A DNA stretch of 64,000 nucleotides from Pedococcus sp031456495 (GTDB taxonomy: Bacteria > Actinomycetota > Actinomycetes > Actinomycetales > Dermatophilaceae): assembly GCF_031456495.1 (NCBI RefSeq), contig NZ_JAVDUW010000003.1:124001-188000 (forward strand), written 5' to 3'. Each line of letters opens with the position of its first letter. The first letter of the stretch is position 1. Below the pieces are notes generated by a model, which worked only from the letters and a program-made list of their open reading frames with translations, ran no database searches and was not told where the DNA came from. Positions 35,965 to 43,162 of this stretch are shown here, one piece after another. A program made the position numbers and the translations under genes.

Positions 35965-36528
35965 TCAGCCCATTGTCTTCTGGCCGTCGAGCGCCTCGCG
36001 GATGATGTCCGCGTGGCCGGCGTGCTGCGACGTCTCGGCGATGACGTGCAGCGCCGCCCGGCGGACCGTCCACGTCGCACCTGGCTCGAACCACGGGGCC
36101 TTCGGCAGCTCGTGCGCGGTGTCGAGGTCGAGGGTCCGGACGAGCTCGTCGGTCCGGGCCGCGACCTCCTCGTAGCGGGCCAGCTGCCCGGCGAGGGTCT
36201 CGTCCGCGGTGAGGCGGTGGGAGTCCTGGAACGCGGCCACCTCCGGCGGCGGGTTCTGCCAGTCGATCGACGCCCAGTCGATGTCCGGCGCGGTGCCGGC
36301 GCCCTCGGTCATGAACGTGGCCCAGTTCGCCTCGGTCTCGGCCACGTGCTTGATGAGGCCGCCGAGGGTCAGCTCGCTCACGGTGGTCCGGGTGCGGGCC
36401 TGCTCGTCGGTGATGCCGCGGACGGTGAACCGCAGGAAGCCGCGGTGGCGGCGCAGCGTCTCGATGATGTCGTCGCGCTCGCGCGAGCCAGTGGTGGGGG
36501 ACTGGGGCTGGGGCGAGGAGGTGTCCAT
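35965..36528 (-). CDS. DinB-like / DUF664 family protein
   Basis: 187 aa. A DinB four-helix-bundle pattern is visible, with three potential metal-binding histidines: one in LIKHVAETEANW (about residue 60) and a pair in the C-terminal HVIAETSQHAGHADIIREAL. Family members include thiol-dependent S-transferases and proteins of unknown function. A minus-strand TACGCT box (plus 36536-36541) ends 7 nt before the ATG, so the transcript is likely leaderless. It is divergent from the SOS-box gene, but the SOS box lies 84 nt away and its control of dinB-like expression is not implied. Confidence 0.83.
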   Translation of the reverse strand: MDTSSPQPQSPTTGSRERDDIIETLRRHRGFLRFTVRGITDEQARTRTTVSELTLGGLIKHVAETEANWATFMTEGAGTAPDIDWASIDWQNPPPEVAAFQDSHRLTADETLAGQLARYEEVAARTDELVRTLDLDTAHELPKAPWFEPGATWTVRRAALHVIAETSQHAGHADIIREALDGQKTMG

Positions 36529-36611
36529 GGGATCCAGCGTAGGAGCGCTTCCGGCCAGTTCGTGACCTGATTTCCCGGTCGTTCCGCAGCTCCCGGGGAG
36601 CTGTCCTACAC

Positions 36612-36627
36612 TCGAACATGTGTTCGA
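36612..36627. promoter_or_regulatory. SOS (LexA) box overlapping the start codon of the downstream gene
   Basis: TCGAACATGTGTTCGA has the actinobacterial LexA arms TCGAAC and GTTCGA with a 4-nt spacer. TACACT at 36606-36611 is a TANNNT -10 box ending 8 nt before the GTG at 36620, so the box covers the transcription start, and LexA would block RNA polymerase directly. Confidence 0.88.
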
Positions 36628-37006
36628 TCGACAGCCCAGGACGGCAGCCGTGCCGCCGGGCTGGCCGCCGCTCGTCCCGCCCCCTGAAGCCGAGGGGTGG
36701 CAGGTGCCGGCGGTGTCGTGGCTGCTCGACTTCTGCCCGGCGGACTACCGGCTCTACGCCTCGTGGCGGCGCCAGCCGGTGGCCCTCGCCTGGCTGGCGA
36801 CCCGCCACATCGACGCCCAGCTCGTCGCGATGCGGCAGGCGTACCGCGAGGTGCGCGTCGAGCTCGGTGAGCACCTCACCGACGAGGGACTCGCGCAGGT
36901 GCTCGCCGACCTCGAGTCCGAGGGTGTGCGGCTGTTGGCGGCTCGCCGCAGCGCCGGCCTGGTCTACGACGCCTTGCAGGGCAAGCGCTACGTGCCCCGG
37001 CTCTGA
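36620..37006 (+). CDS. Small SOS-regulated conserved hypothetical protein
   Basis: 128 aa. GTG start (36620) inside the SOS box; an out-of-frame ATG lies 2 nt upstream. The sequence has PPGWPPLVPPPEAEGWQVPA, then VSWLLDFCPADYRLY and a helical C-terminal half (QLVAMRQAYREVRVELGEHL, LLAARRSAGLVYDALQGKRY). I recall similar short proteins under LexA control in other actinobacteria, but no biochemical role is known to me. It is soluble with no signal peptide. The tight operator and likely leaderless mRNA indicate damage-inducible expression. Function unknown. Confidence 0.8.
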   Translation: MFDRQPRTAAVPPGWPPLVPPPEAEGWQVPAVSWLLDFCPADYRLYASWRRQPVALAWLATRHIDAQLVAMRQAYREVRVELGEHLTDEGLAQVLADLESEGVRLLAARRSAGLVYDALQGKRYVPRL

Positions 37007-37098
37007 GGGGGTGCCTTCCCGCCGGGGACGACGCGGTCGCCGGCGCGGTGCGTCGAATTCGGACGAAACACTTCCGGTCCAGGCGACATGATCAGGGC

Positions 37099-37428
37099 GT
37101 GAGGGACACAGGGGAGTGGTTCGTCGAGGTGTTCGAGGCGACCTATGCCGATCTGGTGAGGTTCGCCGCGCGGCGGACCGAACCGCAGCGGGCGGAGGAG
37201 ATCGCGGCGGAGGCCCTCGCCGTCGCCTGGCGACGGTCGGCCGACCTGCCCCGTGAGTTGGGCGACGCGCGGGCATGGTTGTTCGGTATCGCCCGCAACC
37301 TCCTGATGGCGAGCAACCGTCGGGACCTCGCCCTGCGTGTCCGGGTGTGCGACCCGACGGACCTGGATGCGGCCGAGGTCGGTCACGAGGACGCGATGCC
37401 GCGAGGGGCGTTCCCGATGACCTCGTGA
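37099..37428 (+). pseudogene. ECF sigma factor with region 2 only (region 4 missing)
   Basis: 109 codons from GTG 37099. Sigma region 2 is well preserved: WFVEVFEATYADLVRFAARR, AEEIAAEALAVAWRRSADL, ARAWLFGIARNLLMASNRR. After about residue 85 the frame continues only as DPTDLDAAEVGHEDAM and a short tail, then stops. Region 4, which normally fills the next 60-80 residues, is absent from all frames before the next gene. It is either a deletion remnant or a short region-2-only factor. The stop overlaps the next start (GTGA), as in intact sigma/anti-sigma pairs. Codon use here is less GC-biased than in neighbouring genes. Confidence 0.72.
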
Positions 37429-38132
37429 GGAGCCCGCACGCGCGTCGGACGTTGAGCCGGATCATGAACGAGACGCAGCTGCCTGCGCCGCCGGCCCGCC
37501 TGGCTGCGCGCCAGGTCCTGAAGTACGCCGTTGCGGCGGGAACGGTGTTGGTGGGGGGCGCCGTCCTCGTCGACTTCGCGAGAGGCGGCACGGCATACGC
37601 CTCGTGGACGCCGGCCGCACGCGTTGCCAGCCCCCAACAGCAAGCCCGGTTGGGCTGGGACTGCATGTCGCACCTCAGCGGGACGGGGTACCTCATCAGG
37701 CTCGTCGAGCTGCGCGGCAGCTACGCGTACACCGTCTTGACGCGTGCTGACGGGCACGAAGCCACGTGCCTGGTGGAGAACCCCGACGCAAGCCGCCTGG
37801 TCATGGTCGGAGGCTACGAGGGCACCTTGACGCAAGACCCTCCATCGGCGGGTCTCGTGACGAACAGCGTTCGCCCGATGACCAACGACAACGGGGACGT
37901 CGCGTTCGAGGTCACCGGCAAGGCAGGAGCCGACGTCGCCTCCGTGTCGATCGTCACGGACATCGGCGACGTGGAGTCGACCCTGAAGGACGGCTACTTC
38001 GCCGCTTGGTGGCCGGGTCGGCAGTCGTTGATCCCTTCGTTCGGACCCCCGAACCCGACTGTGCGGATCACGCTCAAGGACGGCACCTCCCGGGAGGCCC
38101 GCATGCAGGACTTCGACGTCTCCCCGATGTGA
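37425..38132 (+). CDS. Membrane-anchored extracellular protein coupled to the truncated sigma gene, anti-sigma-like
   Basis: 235 aa from GTG 37425 (GTGA overlap), or 222 aa from ATG 37464. The N-terminus VRSPHARRTLSRIMNET resembles the segment just before the membrane helix in proteins encoded downstream of ECF sigma factors. A helix at about 35-57 (VLKYAVAAGTVLVGGAVLV) is followed by an external domain of about 175 residues with Thr/Gly/Val-rich beta-type sequence (LRGSYAYTVLTRADGHEATC, VSIVTDIGDVESTL). The cytosolic part is only about 30 residues, shorter than usual for an anti-sigma factor, which suggests the deletion also took its N-terminus. Function is unknown; it may respond to cell-envelope signals. 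Confidence 0.6.
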   Translation: MRSPHARRTLSRIMNETQLPAPPARLAARQVLKYAVAAGTVLVGGAVLVDFARGGTAYASWTPAARVASPQQQARLGWDCMSHLSGTGYLIRLVELRGSYAYTVLTRADGHEATCLVENPDASRLVMVGGYEGTLTQDPPSAGLVTNSVRPMTNDNGDVAFEVTGKAGADVASVSIVTDIGDVESTLKDGYFAAWWPGRQSLIPSFGPPNPTVRITLKDGTSREARMQDFDVSPM

Positions 38133-38175
38133 TCCGCCCCGCTGGTCGGTGGCCACGCGGGTGGAACCCCGCGCC

Positions 38176-38439
38176 TCAGCGGTCCGGGTCGGCCACCAGC
38201 TCCACCTCGACCTCGTCGCCCGCGCCACGCCCCGTCTGCTTACGGGTCTCCGCGTTGAAGGAGACGAGGTAGCGGCCGCCCATCACCCCGACGGTCGTCC
38301 TGTACGTGTAGCCGCCGTCGATCGTCACCACGACGGGTACTCGCTTGCCGCGGTTGAAGGACAGCACCGTTTCCTCGGGAACGACGATGCCCACGTTGTT
38401 GCCACCCGTCGACTCGAGCACTGTGCGGAAGGTCGTCAT
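38176..38439 (-). CDS. DUF1905-like small beta-barrel protein
   Basis: 87 aa. MTTFRTVLESTGGNNVGIVV is followed by VPVVVTIDGGYTYRTTVGVM, GGRYLVSF and an acidic GDEVEVELVADPDR ending. This is the compact DUF1905 pattern. The family is of unknown function. The ATG at 38439 is chosen over the in-frame one at 38451 because a minus-strand TATGGT box (plus 38447-38452) ends 7 nt before it, giving a leaderless transcript. It stands alone between two operons. Confidence 0.78.
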   Translation of the reverse strand: MTTFRTVLESTGGNNVGIVVPEETVLSFNRGKRVPVVVTIDGGYTYRTTVGVMGGRYLVSFNAETRKQTGRGAGDEVEVELVADPDR

Positions 38440-38469
38440 GCGCCCAACCATAGGTCTCGCGCATGGATG

Positions 38470-39324
38470 TCAGCCCTTGACGCCGCCCTCGTTGGCGCCG
38501 CGGATGAAGTGGCGCTGCAGGGCGAAGAAGAGGACGGCGACCGGGATCGTCGTGAGCAGGGCCGCGCCCAGCTTGAGCGGGTACTGCGTCCCCGTGCCCA
38601 GCTGGCCGCTGACGAGGCTGGCGAGGCCGGTCACCAGGGTCATGTGCTCGGGGGTGCCACGCGTGACGACGAGGAAGTGCGAGAACTCGTTCCACGACCC
38701 CTGGAACGACAGGATCGTCAGCGTGATGAGGGCCGGCCGGGCCATCGGCAGGACCACCGACCAGAACGTGCGGAAGATGCTGGCGCCGTCCATCCGGGCG
38801 GCCTCCTCGATCGAGACAGGCACCGAGTCGAAGAACTGCTTCATGATGAAGACGCCCGCCCCGTCGACGATCAGGGGCAGGATCATCGCGGCATACGTGT
38901 CGTAGATCCCGAGGTAGTTGACCATGAGGAACTTCGGGATGAGCAGCGCGACGCTGGGCACGCTCATCACGGCCAGCAGGGCCGCGAAGACGAAGCCGCG
39001 CCCGCGGAACCTGAGGCGGGACAACGCATACCCGGCCAGGCTGTCGAGGAAGACGCGACCCACCGTGACGACGACGGCGATGACCACGGAGTTCGACAGC
39101 CACCGCATGAACGGCACGCTGCCGGCGCCCTGCCCGAAGATCTGCTTCCACGCGTGCAGGTCGAAGGGGTTGGGGACCAGGGACAGGGGATGGGCCGCGG
39201 CGTCCGGGTCGGTCTTGAACGACGTCGCGATCTGGATGAGGAACGGGTAGATGAACAGGACCGAGAAGAGCGCGAGGGCCACGTAGAGCAGCACCTGCCG
39301 CAGCGGGCTGGTTCGGCGGTTCAC
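38470..39324 (-). CDS. Carbohydrate ABC transporter permease, MalG type
   Basis: 284 aa, GTG start overlapping the stop of the upstream permease gene. Six membrane helices are expected, with the ATPase-contact EAA loop in SIEEAARMDGASIFRTFWSV. The first helix is preceded by VNRRTSPLRQ. It forms the membrane channel together with the MalF-type partner. It is the last gene of the operon (regulator, binding protein, permease, permease). No ATPase gene follows, so a shared MsiK-type ATPase encoded elsewhere is the likely energy source. Confidence 0.92.
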   Translation of the reverse strand: MNRRTSPLRQVLLYVALALFSVLFIYPFLIQIATSFKTDPDAAAHPLSLVPNPFDLHAWKQIFGQGAGSVPFMRWLSNSVVIAVVVTVGRVFLDSLAGYALSRLRFRGRGFVFAALLAVMSVPSVALLIPKFLMVNYLGIYDTYAAMILPLIVDGAGVFIMKQFFDSVPVSIEEAARMDGASIFRTFWSVVLPMARPALITLTILSFQGSWNEFSHFLVVTRGTPEHMTLVTGLASLVSGQLGTGTQYPLKLGAALLTTIPVAVLFFALQRHFIRGANEGGVKG

Positions 39325-40493
39325 CGGGCCACCGCCTTCGACCGGCGCAGCAGTGGTCGACGCTCGTCCTTGTCGGTCAGCACCCAGCGCTGGATCCGCG
39401 TGAGCACCACGATGATCGCGAAGACGACGAACGCCATGGCAGCTCCCGAGCCGTACTTGAAGTTGCCGAAGCTCTGCTGGTAGCTGAGGTATGCCGGCGT
39501 CAGCGTCGTGCCGTTGGGGTTGCCCTTGCCCATGACGTAGATCTGGTCGAAGACCTGCCAGGTACCGATGAGCCCGAGGGTGATGACGAGGAAGAGGGTC
39601 GGCCGGATCATCGGGATCGTGATGTGGCGCAGCTTCTGCCAACCGCTCGTGCCGTCGAGGGCCGCGGCCTCGTCGATCTCGACGGGCAGGTCCTGCAGCG
39701 CCGCGATGAACATGAGCATGAAGGTCCCCGACGTCGTCCACACGACGAGGATGATGATGACGCTGAGCGCGACGGACGGCCCGGCGACCCAGTCCCACAG
39801 GGAGCGGCCGAGGATCTCGCCCTGAGCCCACCCGGGGTTGTCGACGCCGACGGCGCTGAGGAGCAGGTGGACCAGGCCGCGGTCGTCGGTGAACCAGTTG
39901 GGCTGACCGGCGCCGATGGCACCCAGGAGGGCGTTGACGGCGCCGGTGGCGGAGAACAGGAACAGGAACACCGTCGAGATGGCGATCGAGCTCGTCACCG
40001 ACGGGAAGTAGAACGCGGTGCGGAAGAAGCCCTTGGCCTTGAGCATCCGGTTGTTCACCAGCAGTGCCAGCCCCAGGGCCAGGACCGTCTGGAGGGGCAC
40101 GACGAACAGCACGTACCAGAAGGTGTTGCCGATCGACTGCATGAAGTTGGAGCGGGTGAGGCCGTCGCGTGCGAAGAGGTCGCTGTAGTTCCGCACCCCG
40201 ACGAACTCGGCCCCCGGGCCACCGCCGAACGGGTTCACCGAGCCGTTCCAGCTGGTGAGGCTGACCCAGAGGGCCATGACGATCGGGACCACCATGAACA
40301 GCCCCAGGATGACGATCATCGGGCTCACGAACACCCAGCCGGCCACGCCCTCGCCACTCCGGATCCCCTTGCCCCTGCTGCCTCCCCGGCCGCCGGGCGC
40401 GCCTCGGCCACCCCGCCCGCGGGGAGCGCGGGCAGTCGCTGTCAGGGCCTCCGTGCGCACCGCCTGGTTGGCGCTGCTGCCGAGCTGGGTCAT
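39321..40493 (-). CDS. Carbohydrate ABC transporter permease, MalF type
   Basis: 390 aa. AGGAGG lies just before the ATG. A Gly/Arg-rich cytosolic N-terminal extension of about 45 residues (RGRGGRGAPGGRGGSRGKG) is unusual. Helices then follow, with the EAA motif VEIDEAAALDGTSGWQKLRH near residue 285. It pairs with the MalG-type permease. It lies downstream of the binding-protein gene with a 130-nt gap, which could reduce expression relative to the binding protein, as is common. Confidence 0.92.
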   Translation of the reverse strand: MTQLGSSANQAVRTEALTATARAPRGRGGRGAPGGRGGSRGKGIRSGEGVAGWVFVSPMIVILGLFMVVPIVMALWVSLTSWNGSVNPFGGGPGAEFVGVRNYSDLFARDGLTRSNFMQSIGNTFWYVLFVVPLQTVLALGLALLVNNRMLKAKGFFRTAFYFPSVTSSIAISTVFLFLFSATGAVNALLGAIGAGQPNWFTDDRGLVHLLLSAVGVDNPGWAQGEILGRSLWDWVAGPSVALSVIIILVVWTTSGTFMLMFIAALQDLPVEIDEAAALDGTSGWQKLRHITIPMIRPTLFLVITLGLIGTWQVFDQIYVMGKGNPNGTTLTPAYLSYQQSFGNFKYGSGAAMAFVVFAIIVVLTRIQRWVLTDKDERRPLLRRSKAVAR

Positions 40494-40623
40494 GGGTCCT
40501 CCTGGGGCGTGCTGCCGCGCGGCGGCCGGGTGGAACGGGATTGCGGTGGTGGGTCAGGAGTGGTGGCGGGCGGCGTGCGAGGCGTCGGGGGTCGCTCGCA
40601 CGCCGCCCGCGGTCGGGGACGGG

Positions 40624-41865
40624 TCAGCCGCCGAGCGCTGCCGAGCCGTTCTTCTGCAGGTCGGACAGCCACGCCTTGGGGTCACCGGAGGTGCCGGTCA
40701 GGGTCGCGAGCTGGCTGTTGAACTTGCCGATCACGTCGTCCAGACCCGGGAGGTTCACCGGGCCCTGGCCGTATGCCGCGCCGTCGACGAACGCCTTGCT
40801 GTCCGGGTACTTCGCCGAGAACTGCTGCAGTCCCTCGGTGGTCGAGGGCATGACGCCGAACGCGTCGGCGAACTTCATCTGCTGCTCGGGCGTGATGAGC
40901 GACTTGACCAGCTCGACCGCCTGGGCCTGGTTGGGGGACTTGGCCGCGATGCCCCAGCAGTTGCTGAACAGCAGCGTGCCCTTGCCGGCCGGGCCGGCCG
41001 GGAGCTCCACCGTCTTGTACTTGATGTTGGGGTAGTCCTTCATGCCACCGGCGATCCAGTTGCCCTCGATCGTCATGGCGGCCAGGCCCTTGCCGAACGC
41101 CTCGCCACCCCAGCCGGCGGCAGGCTTGGTCTGGGTGTTGAACTTGAGGGACCCCTCCTTCATCATCTTCTGCACCTCTTGCAGGCCCTGGAGGTTCCCG
41201 GGTGCGTCCGCGCTCATCTTGCCGTCGCTGACGACCCAGCCCCCGGCCTGCTTCATGAACGCGCCGGAGCGGTTGATGTCGTTGCCGATGACCAGGCCCG
41301 TGACATTGCCCTTGGTGAGCTTCTTGGCGACGGTCTCGAGGCCGGCCCAGTCCTTGGGGACGTCGGCGTCGGTGAGGCCGGCCTTCTGCCACAGGTCGGT
41401 GTTGATCTCCAGCGCCAGGGTCGAGGAGTCCTTGGGGGCGCAGTAGAACTTGCCGTCGTAGGTGAACGTCTTCACCAGGGAGTCGACGAAGCCGGCGTCC
41501 TTGACCTGGTCGCCGTAGGCGTACAGGTTGCCCGCCTTGGCGTACGTGCCGATCTTCGAGGCGTCGGTGTAGAAGAGGTCCGGCGGGGTCGAGCTCGCGA
41601 ACGCCTGGCCGAGCTGCTGGCCGAGGTCGGAGGCCGCGATGACCTCGACGGTGTTGCCGGTCTTCGACGCCCACGCGGCCGTCGCGTCCTTGACGGCCTT
41701 GGTCTCGGCGTCGCCGGAGCTGCCGATCATGACGGTGAGCTTGACCGGGCCCTTCTTGGTGTTCTGGGTGGCCGTGCTGCTGCTGAAGCCGCCGCCGCCA
41801 CAGGCGCTCAGCGCCAGTGCGGAGGTGGCCGCCAACGCGACGGCGAGGATGGGGGTGCGCCTCAT
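40624..41865 (-). CDS. Sugar ABC transporter solute-binding lipoprotein
   Basis: 413 aa. A signal peptide with lipobox ALALSACGGG (Cys about 22) anchors it outside the membrane. The mature protein has the two-lobe family 1 pattern: KLTVMIGSSGDAETKAVKDA, FYTDASKIGTYAKAGNLYAY, TLALEINTDLWQKAGLTD, AAMTIEGNWIAGG and FSNCWGIAAKSPNQAQAVEL. It captures an extracellular sugar or oligosaccharide for the two permeases. An AAGGAGC ribosome site precedes the ATG. The start overlaps the LacI gene stop (ATGA). The debranching enzyme across the divergent promoter suggests an alpha-glucan-derived sugar; the ligand itself is not readable. Confidence 0.92.
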   Translation of the reverse strand: MRRTPILAVALAATSALALSACGGGGFSSSTATQNTKKGPVKLTVMIGSSGDAETKAVKDATAAWASKTGNTVEVIAASDLGQQLGQAFASSTPPDLFYTDASKIGTYAKAGNLYAYGDQVKDAGFVDSLVKTFTYDGKFYCAPKDSSTLALEINTDLWQKAGLTDADVPKDWAGLETVAKKLTKGNVTGLVIGNDINRSGAFMKQAGGWVVSDGKMSADAPGNLQGLQEVQKMMKEGSLKFNTQTKPAAGWGGEAFGKGLAAMTIEGNWIAGGMKDYPNIKYKTVELPAGPAGKGTLLFSNCWGIAAKSPNQAQAVELVKSLITPEQQMKFADAFGVMPSTTEGLQQFSAKYPDSKAFVDGAAYGQGPVNLPGLDDVIGKFNSQLATLTGTSGDPKAWLSDLQKNGSAALGG

Positions 41866-42941
41866 GAACTGCTCCTTCGGGTGGTGCGCCCGGTGGGGGT
41901 GCCGGACGGGTCTCGTGTGCTGCTCGCACGGATGGTCAGGGTGGGTGGGAGGAGAGCGGTCCGCGCAGCTGCCTCGCCCTCGGGCGCGCCGCGCTGGAGG
42001 ATGCCCCAGGCGGCCTCGGCCGCCGCGTGCAGAGGCTGCCGCAGGCTCGTGATGGAGAGCGCTTCGGCGACGTCGGAGTCGTCGAAGCCGACGACGCCGA
42101 TGTCGGTACCGAGCCGCAGGCCCCGGGCCTGGATCGCGCGGACCGCTCCGAGGGCCAGCAGGTCCGAGGCGCACAGGATCGCCCCGCGGCCCGCCATCCC
42201 GTCGACCAGCCGCTCGGCGGCGGCAGTGGCTCGGGCCAGGTCCTGCACCGACTCGGCCGTGAGCGACGCGTCGTCCTCGTGCCCGGAGGTCGTGAGGGCG
42301 TCGAGCCAGCCGGCGCGACGGTCCTCGCCGACGGGGGAGCCCTCGGGCCAGCCGAGCCACGCCACGTGCTCGTACCCCTGCGAGAGCAGGTGCTCGACGC
42401 CCATGCGCATGCCCGCGCGGCCGTCGACGTCCACCCAGCAGTCCAGGTCGGGGCGGTCCCAGATGCGACCGAAGGACACGAACGCCACGTCCTGCGCGAG
42501 CAGCCAGTCCGGCCGGGGGTCGCCGTGCCGGGTGTCGCCGAGCACGAACCCGTCGACGAGCCCGCTGCCGAGGAGCCGCTCGTAGCCCTCGATGAGCGAG
42601 TCCGGCTCGGGGGCGAAGGTGACGAGGTGCGCGGCGTGGCCCGGCGCCGCCACCGTCATCTCGACGAGGAACCCGTCGAGGATGTGCCCCATCCGCTCGA
42701 CCCCCCACGGGTTGACCTCGAACCCGTAGGCGCTCGCACGGCGGCGGCGCAGCTGCTGGGCGGCGGCGTTGGGGGCGAAGCCGAGCTGCTCGACCGCCGC
42801 GTGCACCTTGGCGAGAGTCTCGGGCGCGAGCAGGTGCGGCTTGTTGAGCGCGTTGCTCACCGTCTGGCGCGACACGCCGGCCGCGGCGGCGACGTCGACG
42901 ATCGTCACGCGCTCGCCCTGCCGGGTCGCTCTCGGTGCCAC
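41862..42941 (-). CDS. LacI-family transcriptional regulator
   Basis: 359 aa from GTG 42941, chosen because GGGAGCG sits just upstream; an in-frame ATG 51 nt earlier has no such site. The helix-turn-helix is TIVDVAAAAGVSRQTVSNAL, followed by a hinge and LAPETLAKVHAAVEQLGF. A periplasmic-binding-like sensor domain fills the rest, ending near residue 340 (ASDLLALGAVRAIQARGLRL, VGFDDSDVAEAL). It should repress the transporter operon and probably the divergent debranching enzyme until a sugar binds. It is the first gene of the transporter operon, so it is autoregulated. Confidence 0.93.
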   Translation of the reverse strand: MAPRATRQGERVTIVDVAAAAGVSRQTVSNALNKPHLLAPETLAKVHAAVEQLGFAPNAAAQQLRRRRASAYGFEVNPWGVERMGHILDGFLVEMTVAAPGHAAHLVTFAPEPDSLIEGYERLLGSGLVDGFVLGDTRHGDPRPDWLLAQDVAFVSFGRIWDRPDLDCWVDVDGRAGMRMGVEHLLSQGYEHVAWLGWPEGSPVGEDRRAGWLDALTTSGHEDDASLTAESVQDLARATAAAERLVDGMAGRGAILCASDLLALGAVRAIQARGLRLGTDIGVVGFDDSDVAEALSITSLRQPLHAAAEAAWGILQRGAPEGEAAARTALLPPTLTIRASSTRDPSGTPTGRTTRRSSS

Positions 42942-42994
42942 GTCGCTCCCTTGCGAAGTGATCGTCGGTGGTGGGACGGTTGCCCCGGACACCG

Positions 42995-43010
42995 ATTGGA
43001 ACGTTCAAAT
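42995..43010. promoter_or_regulatory. Candidate LacI-family operator in the divergent promoter
   Basis: ATTGGAACGTTCAAAT is a 16-bp palindrome with one mismatched pair and the central CG typical of LacI-family sites. It lies 54 nt before the regulator GTG and 153 nt before the debranching enzyme start, so it could control both directions. Confidence 0.75.
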
Positions 43011-43087
43011 CCGTGTCCACCGGAAGAATGACCGACAGCGACTGCGTCGTCAAGAAGTTGCCGGAGTCCCGGCTCGGCGGACGGTCC

Positions 43088-43105
43088 GCCACCTGAGAAG
43101 GTGGC
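43088..43105 (+). promoter_or_regulatory. Small hairpin in the leader of the debranching-type gene
   Basis: GCCACCT and AGGTGGC pair around GAGA, 58 nt before the ATG at 43163. If transcribed it forms a stable 7-bp hairpin with a GNRA tetraloop. Role unknown; it could stabilise the leader or attenuate. Confidence 0.35.
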
Positions 43106-43162
43106 AGCACCGCGTGCCACCACGCCCGGTACGACGCACACCGACCCGAAGGAGCCGCCCGC

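Noticed and set aside
42995..43024. A tRNA 3' half (GTTCAAATC T-loop-like sequence followed by a CCACC)
   Set aside because: The flanking bases do not pair as a T-stem and no acceptor, D or anticodon arm is found; the sequence is better explained as a LacI operator.
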